A stretch of DNA of 64,000 nt from Pseudomonas alkylphenolica (GTDB lineage Bacteria > Pseudomonadota > Gammaproteobacteria > Pseudomonadales > Pseudomonadaceae), in the NCBI RefSeq assembly GCF_000746525.1, contig NZ_CP009048.1:2163501-2227500 (forward strand), in the 5' to 3' direction. Made by a program: the position numbers and the translations under genes. This document shows, piece after piece, positions 59,416 through 64,000 of this stretch. Under the pieces are notes generated by a model. It had not been told where the DNA came from, made no database searches, and worked only from the letters and a program-made list of their open reading frames with translations. Within the stretch, counting starts at the first letter, position 1. Every line of letters starts with the position of its first letter.

Positions 59416-61254
59416 ATGACTACTACAACACCTGGCAAGCCTGGCCGTACCGTCGATGAAGCGTTTTTCCGACAGGTACTGGGCCGCCACAAAAGCCTGA
59501 TCGTCGACCGCACCAACCAGTTCGGCGCCAGTGGCCTGCCTTCGGCCGAACAGCTGGCGCAGTCTGTGGCGTTCGCGCCGCAGGACGGCAGTATCTGGCT
59601 GTGTGGCCAGCGCATGATGCTGCTGCAAGGCTCGGCCTTCGGCGCCATTCGCCGTGAACTGATCGAGGCCCTGGGCCTGGACAAGGCCCGCGGCCTGCTC
59701 ACCCGTATTGGCTGGCAGGCGGGGGCGCGCGATGCCGCCCAGGTCAGCGAGCAGTGGCCCGAAGGCGATCACGCCAGCCTCTACAGTGCCGGCCCGCGCC
59801 TGCACATGCTCGAAGGCATGGTTAATGTCGAAGTCGTGCGCTTTGAAATCGATTCGGGCATCGGCCACTTCTATTCCGAGTTTCTCTGGCACAACTCCCT
59901 GGAGGTCGATGAGCACATCGCCGCCTACGGCCTGGGCGGAGAGCCGGCGTGCTGGATGGAGATCGGCTATGCCAGCGGCTACGCCTCGTCACTGCTCGGG
60001 CGCCTGGTGGTGTTTCGCGAGCTGCAGTGCCGGGCCATGGGCCATCCGGCGTGCCGCATCGTCGGCAAACCGGCTGAGCAGTGGGAAGACATCGATGTCG
60101 ACCTGGCTTATCTGGACCCTGGCGACTTTCTCAGCCGCAGCACTTATACCTCGGCAGTCGACACCCGGGTCGCCGAGCTCGACGTGCCAGCCGACGGCAA
60201 GCAACTGGTGGGTATCTCCGCCAGCTTCGTCGCCGCCAGCCAGTTGTTGCAGCGCGTGGCGCCGACCCAGGCCACGGTGCTGTTGACCGGTGAATCCGGG
60301 GTGGGCAAGGAACTGTTCGCCCATACCCTGCACCAGGCCAGCCGACGTCAGCACACACCGATGGTGGCGCTGAATTGCGCAACCCTGCCGGAAAACCTGG
60401 TCGAGGCCGAGCTCTTCGGTGTCGAACGCGGCGCCTTCACCGGTGCCGAACGTTCGAGGCCCGGGCGTTTCGAGCGAGCCAATGGTGGCACGCTGTTCCT
60501 CGACGAGATCGGCACCTTGAGCCTGCATGCCCAGAGCAAGATTCTGCGCGCCTTGCAGGAGGGCGAGATCGAGCGGGTTGGCGGCACATCGTCGATCCAG
60601 GTCGATGTGCGGGTGATTGCCGCGACCAATCTCGACCTGCGCAAGGAGGTTGAAGCGGGGCGTTTTCGTGAGGACCTGTTCTATCGCTTGAACGTCTTCC
60701 CCATTCACTTGCCCCCGCTGCGCGAGCGGCGCGAAGACATTCCGTTGCTGATGAGCTATTTCCTGCGGCGCTTCAGCCAACGCCACGGCCGGCAGTTGGC
60801 GGGCTTCAGCATGCGTCTGGTCAATGCGCTGTTGACCTATCGTTTCCCCGGCAATATTCGCGAGCTGCAGAACCTGGTGGAGCGCGGGGTGATTGCCGCC
60901 AGCGATGGTGAGGTAATTGATGTGGTGCACCTGGCCGAGGCCGGCGCGCCGTTGATTGACTCGGCCATCGGCCTGACCGCCGAGGGGCGCCTGGCCCTGG
61001 ATAGCGCTGCACCTCGGGCCACCGTCAGGGACACTGAAACAGAGCAAGGCCAGAGCGCAACTGAAGCCCCGGAACTCGCCAGCCTGCAGGCCTTCTTCGC
61101 CGGCCAGGAGCGGGTGCTGGGCACCTCGCTGGAGGAAATCGAGCGACGCCTGGTGCGTCTGGCGCTGGACCGCTCGGGCGGCAACGTGACAGCGGCGGCA
61201 CAGATGCTCGGTATGAGCCGGGCCCAGGTCAGCTACCGGCTCAAGGGCAGCTGA
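59416..61254 (+). CDS. Sigma-54-dependent aromatic-responsive activator (XylR/DmpR type)
   Basis: 612 residues from the ATG at 59416. The N-terminal XylR_N/V4R sensory region (GSAFGAIRRELIEALGLDKA, then LLTRIGWQAGARDA and VELCxG-like RLVVFRELQCRAMGHPACRI) binds aromatic effectors. The AAA+ domain has Walker A GESGVGKELF, the sigma-54 contact GAFTGAERS and NGGTLFLDEIGTL; the Fis-type HTH is at the end (SGGNVTAAAQMLGMSRAQVS). It is divergent from pchA and is the expected regulator of the sigma-54 promoter. Confidence 0.93.
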   Translation: MTTTTPGKPGRTVDEAFFRQVLGRHKSLIVDRTNQFGASGLPSAEQLAQSVAFAPQDGSIWLCGQRMMLLQGSAFGAIRRELIEALGLDKARGLLTRIGWQAGARDAAQVSEQWPEGDHASLYSAGPRLHMLEGMVNVEVVRFEIDSGIGHFYSEFLWHNSLEVDEHIAAYGLGGEPACWMEIGYASGYASSLLGRLVVFRELQCRAMGHPACRIVGKPAEQWEDIDVDLAYLDPGDFLSRSTYTSAVDTRVAELDVPADGKQLVGISASFVAASQLLQRVAPTQATVLLTGESGVGKELFAHTLHQASRRQHTPMVALNCATLPENLVEAELFGVERGAFTGAERSRPGRFERANGGTLFLDEIGTLSLHAQSKILRALQEGEIERVGGTSSIQVDVRVIAATNLDLRKEVEAGRFREDLFYRLNVFPIHLPPLRERREDIPLLMSYFLRRFSQRHGRQLAGFSMRLVNALLTYRFPGNIRELQNLVERGVIAASDGEVIDVVHLAEAGAPLIDSAIGLTAEGRLALDSAAPRATVRDTETEQGQSATEAPELASLQAFFAGQERVLGTSLEEIERRLVRLALDRSGGNVTAAAQMLGMSRAQVSYRLKGS

Positions 61255-61270
61255 CCCGGATGGCTGAGGG

Positions 61271-62194
61271 TTAAAGCGGCGTGGTGAACTTGAACCAGTA
61301 AGTCTGGCCCTCGGCGCGGTTGCGTACGCCGGATTCGTCCTGCCATTTGGCGCTGAACATCCAGCCTTGCTTGCTGCTGTATTGCACGGCGGGGCCGATC
61401 GAGAACGAGCGCCCGCGGTTGCCGTCACTGGCCTCGACCAGGGCGGCGGCTGCGCAATCGCCGGCGCTGCACTTGTCGTCGCTGACCTGCTGGTAGGCAT
61501 GCCCGCCAACCCCCAGTACCCAACCGTTGCCCAGGCCCCAGCCGAGGGTGTAATCGGCGTGCAGCTCGCGGCCCGACTGATAGTCGGTGGCCTTGTTCTC
61601 GAAGTTGTAGTCGTACATCAGGCGCACATCGGCATTCAGTCCGGCGGGGTCGAGGTAGGTCATCGCCAGCACGCCTTGCACCGTGTAGTAGTTGTTGCCG
61701 AGGTTGATCAGATCATCCTTGTCGTACTCGCTGGCCGTGGGCAGGACGAAGTCGACGCCGGTGGCGATGTGCAGCTTGTCACTGGGGTGAAAGCCGATCA
61801 CCGGCCCCAGATGGGCGTCACCGATGCCGCGCTTGTGGTCGTGCGGGCCGCCCTTGACGTTCAGGCGCATGTCATTGAGCGGCAGCAGGGCGTGAAAGCC
61901 CAGGTCGCCGCCAAACACTTTCTGTTCCGTAACCCAGACGAAACGCGGTACCAGCGTGGTAACACGCAGGTCGATATCGGCGGCCTTGTCACCGCTATTG
62001 TCGCGCAGGCTGTCGGCCAGGTAGTTGCCGACGAACAACTGGCCGTAGGTGCCCGGTGGCGGCAGGATACCCATGCCATAGAGCTCGATGCCCATGGGCC
62101 AGGAGGAGATGCCGCCTTCGGTGGCCTGGGCCTGCCAGGTGGAGGTGGCCAGCAGCAGGCTGGCGGCGAGGTGCAGCGGGGCGCGTTTGAACAT
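61271..62194 (-). CDS. SphA/phenol-MetA-type outer-membrane protein
   Basis: 307 residues from the ATG at 62194. A signal peptide (LHLAASLLLATSTWQAQATE) precedes a beta-barrel with alternating aromatic strands (ISSWPMGIELYGMGILPPPG, LGPVIGFHPSDKLHIATGVD, NDLINLGNNYYTVQGVLAMT-like). The family (PF13557) is found in operons for phenolic degradation and probably lets hydrophobic aromatics cross the outer membrane. It lies between the pch activator and pobR. Confidence 0.82.
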   Translation of the reverse strand: MFKRAPLHLAASLLLATSTWQAQATEGGISSWPMGIELYGMGILPPPGTYGQLFVGNYLADSLRDNSGDKAADIDLRVTTLVPRFVWVTEQKVFGGDLGFHALLPLNDMRLNVKGGPHDHKRGIGDAHLGPVIGFHPSDKLHIATGVDFVLPTASEYDKDDLINLGNNYYTVQGVLAMTYLDPAGLNADVRLMYDYNFENKATDYQSGRELHADYTLGWGLGNGWVLGVGGHAYQQVSDDKCSAGDCAAAALVEASDGNRGRSFSIGPAVQYSSKQGWMFSAKWQDESGVRNRAEGQTYWFKFTTPL

Positions 62195-62394
62195 GAGAGG
62201 GTCAACCTTATTGTTATGGGTGCGGCGCCGTGCAGCGCCTGCACGGGCCCTCTCAAGTTTTGTGCCAGATTTATATTCTTTATATATCAATTACTTACTG
62301 ATTTTGTCCGGCTGTGTACGTGCTGTGTTGTTAGTGTTTGTTAAGAAATTTCAGCAGGTTGTAGAAAAGTTGGGAGCGCTTTGGCCCCTCCTCG

Positions 62395-62465
62395 GTGGGA
62401 GCGGGCTTGCCCCGCGAAGCGATGTGGCTGACAGATCGCAATCGCGGGGCAAGCCCGCTCCCACA
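62395..62465. repeat. Paired REP palindrome
   Basis: The same element as at 33059, upstream of the outer-membrane protein gene and directly behind pobR. Confidence 0.9.
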
Positions 62466-62469
62466 GCAA

Positions 62470-64000
<1,531 letters not shown>

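Overview
The window looks like a chromosome segment of a Pseudomonas of the putida/fluorescens type. Evidence: five copies of the paired palindrome around gcgggcttgccccgcgat (the P. putida-type REP), small DUF6124/DUF3077 proteins, a FecI/FecR/FecA-like cell-surface signalling set, and a p-cresol catabolic operon in the order pchA-pchC-pchX-pchF beside pobR and pobA. No tRNA, rRNA or CRISPR array was found.

Positions 1 to about 22.1 kb are an integrated genomic island. It starts inside a type I restriction locus: the end of hsdS, a GIY-YIG protein, an AlbA_2 ATP-binding protein and hsdR. A two-gene unit follows (an NdpA/YejK-like protein and a membrane protein), then secreted and small proteins, an XRE regulator, and a conserved island module (Gp3-like protein, YqaJ exonuclease, DUF932, zinc-ribbon/glycine-zipper protein). 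The island ends with a tyrosine integrase, four integrase-proximal GGAATGCC boxes, and the 3' end of a tmRNA gene followed by its terminator, which marks the attachment site.

The most interesting content is at 15.8-20.4 kb: a compact five-gene RiPP (ribosomally made, modified peptide) locus. It has a 60-residue precursor ending SYDRMHHRHNRS, a radical SAM/SPASM maturase fused to a C-terminal HExxH domain, a UPF0489/peptide-arginase-like enzyme, a GNAT acetyltransferase and a 2OG-Fe(II) oxygenase. The likely product is a cyclophane peptide with hydroxylation, arginine-to-ornithine conversion and acylation. No exporter or protease is encoded.

From 22.2 to about 27.9 kb there is a second accessory patch: an Mrr-like restriction enzyme, an EVE-HNH endonuclease gene cut in two by an intact IS21-family element (6-bp target duplication CCTTGG; the reading frame is restored exactly when the IS is removed), a DUF6124 gene scrap, and two divergent cysteine-rich secreted paralogues.

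From about 28 kb the content is core-like. A strongly structured leader with two mutually exclusive hairpins precedes a DUF6124 gene. Next come a GNAT/Rnk fusion, an amidohydrolase, an iron-type TonB receptor/FecR/FecI set, a TPR protein, a very large protein with two alpha/beta-hydrolase domains and a CHAT protease domain, a chemoreceptor, and an amino-acid/polyamine permease. A LysR regulator is divergent from an MHS transporter/amidohydrolase/deacetylase operon, and a diguanylate cyclase follows. The right end (54.9-64 kb) holds pchACXF with a sigma-54 promoter and its enhancer-binding activator, a SphA-like outer-membrane protein, and divergent pobR/pobA. Together these would convert p-cresol (or a related 4-alkylphenol) to 4-hydroxybenzoate and then protocatechuate.
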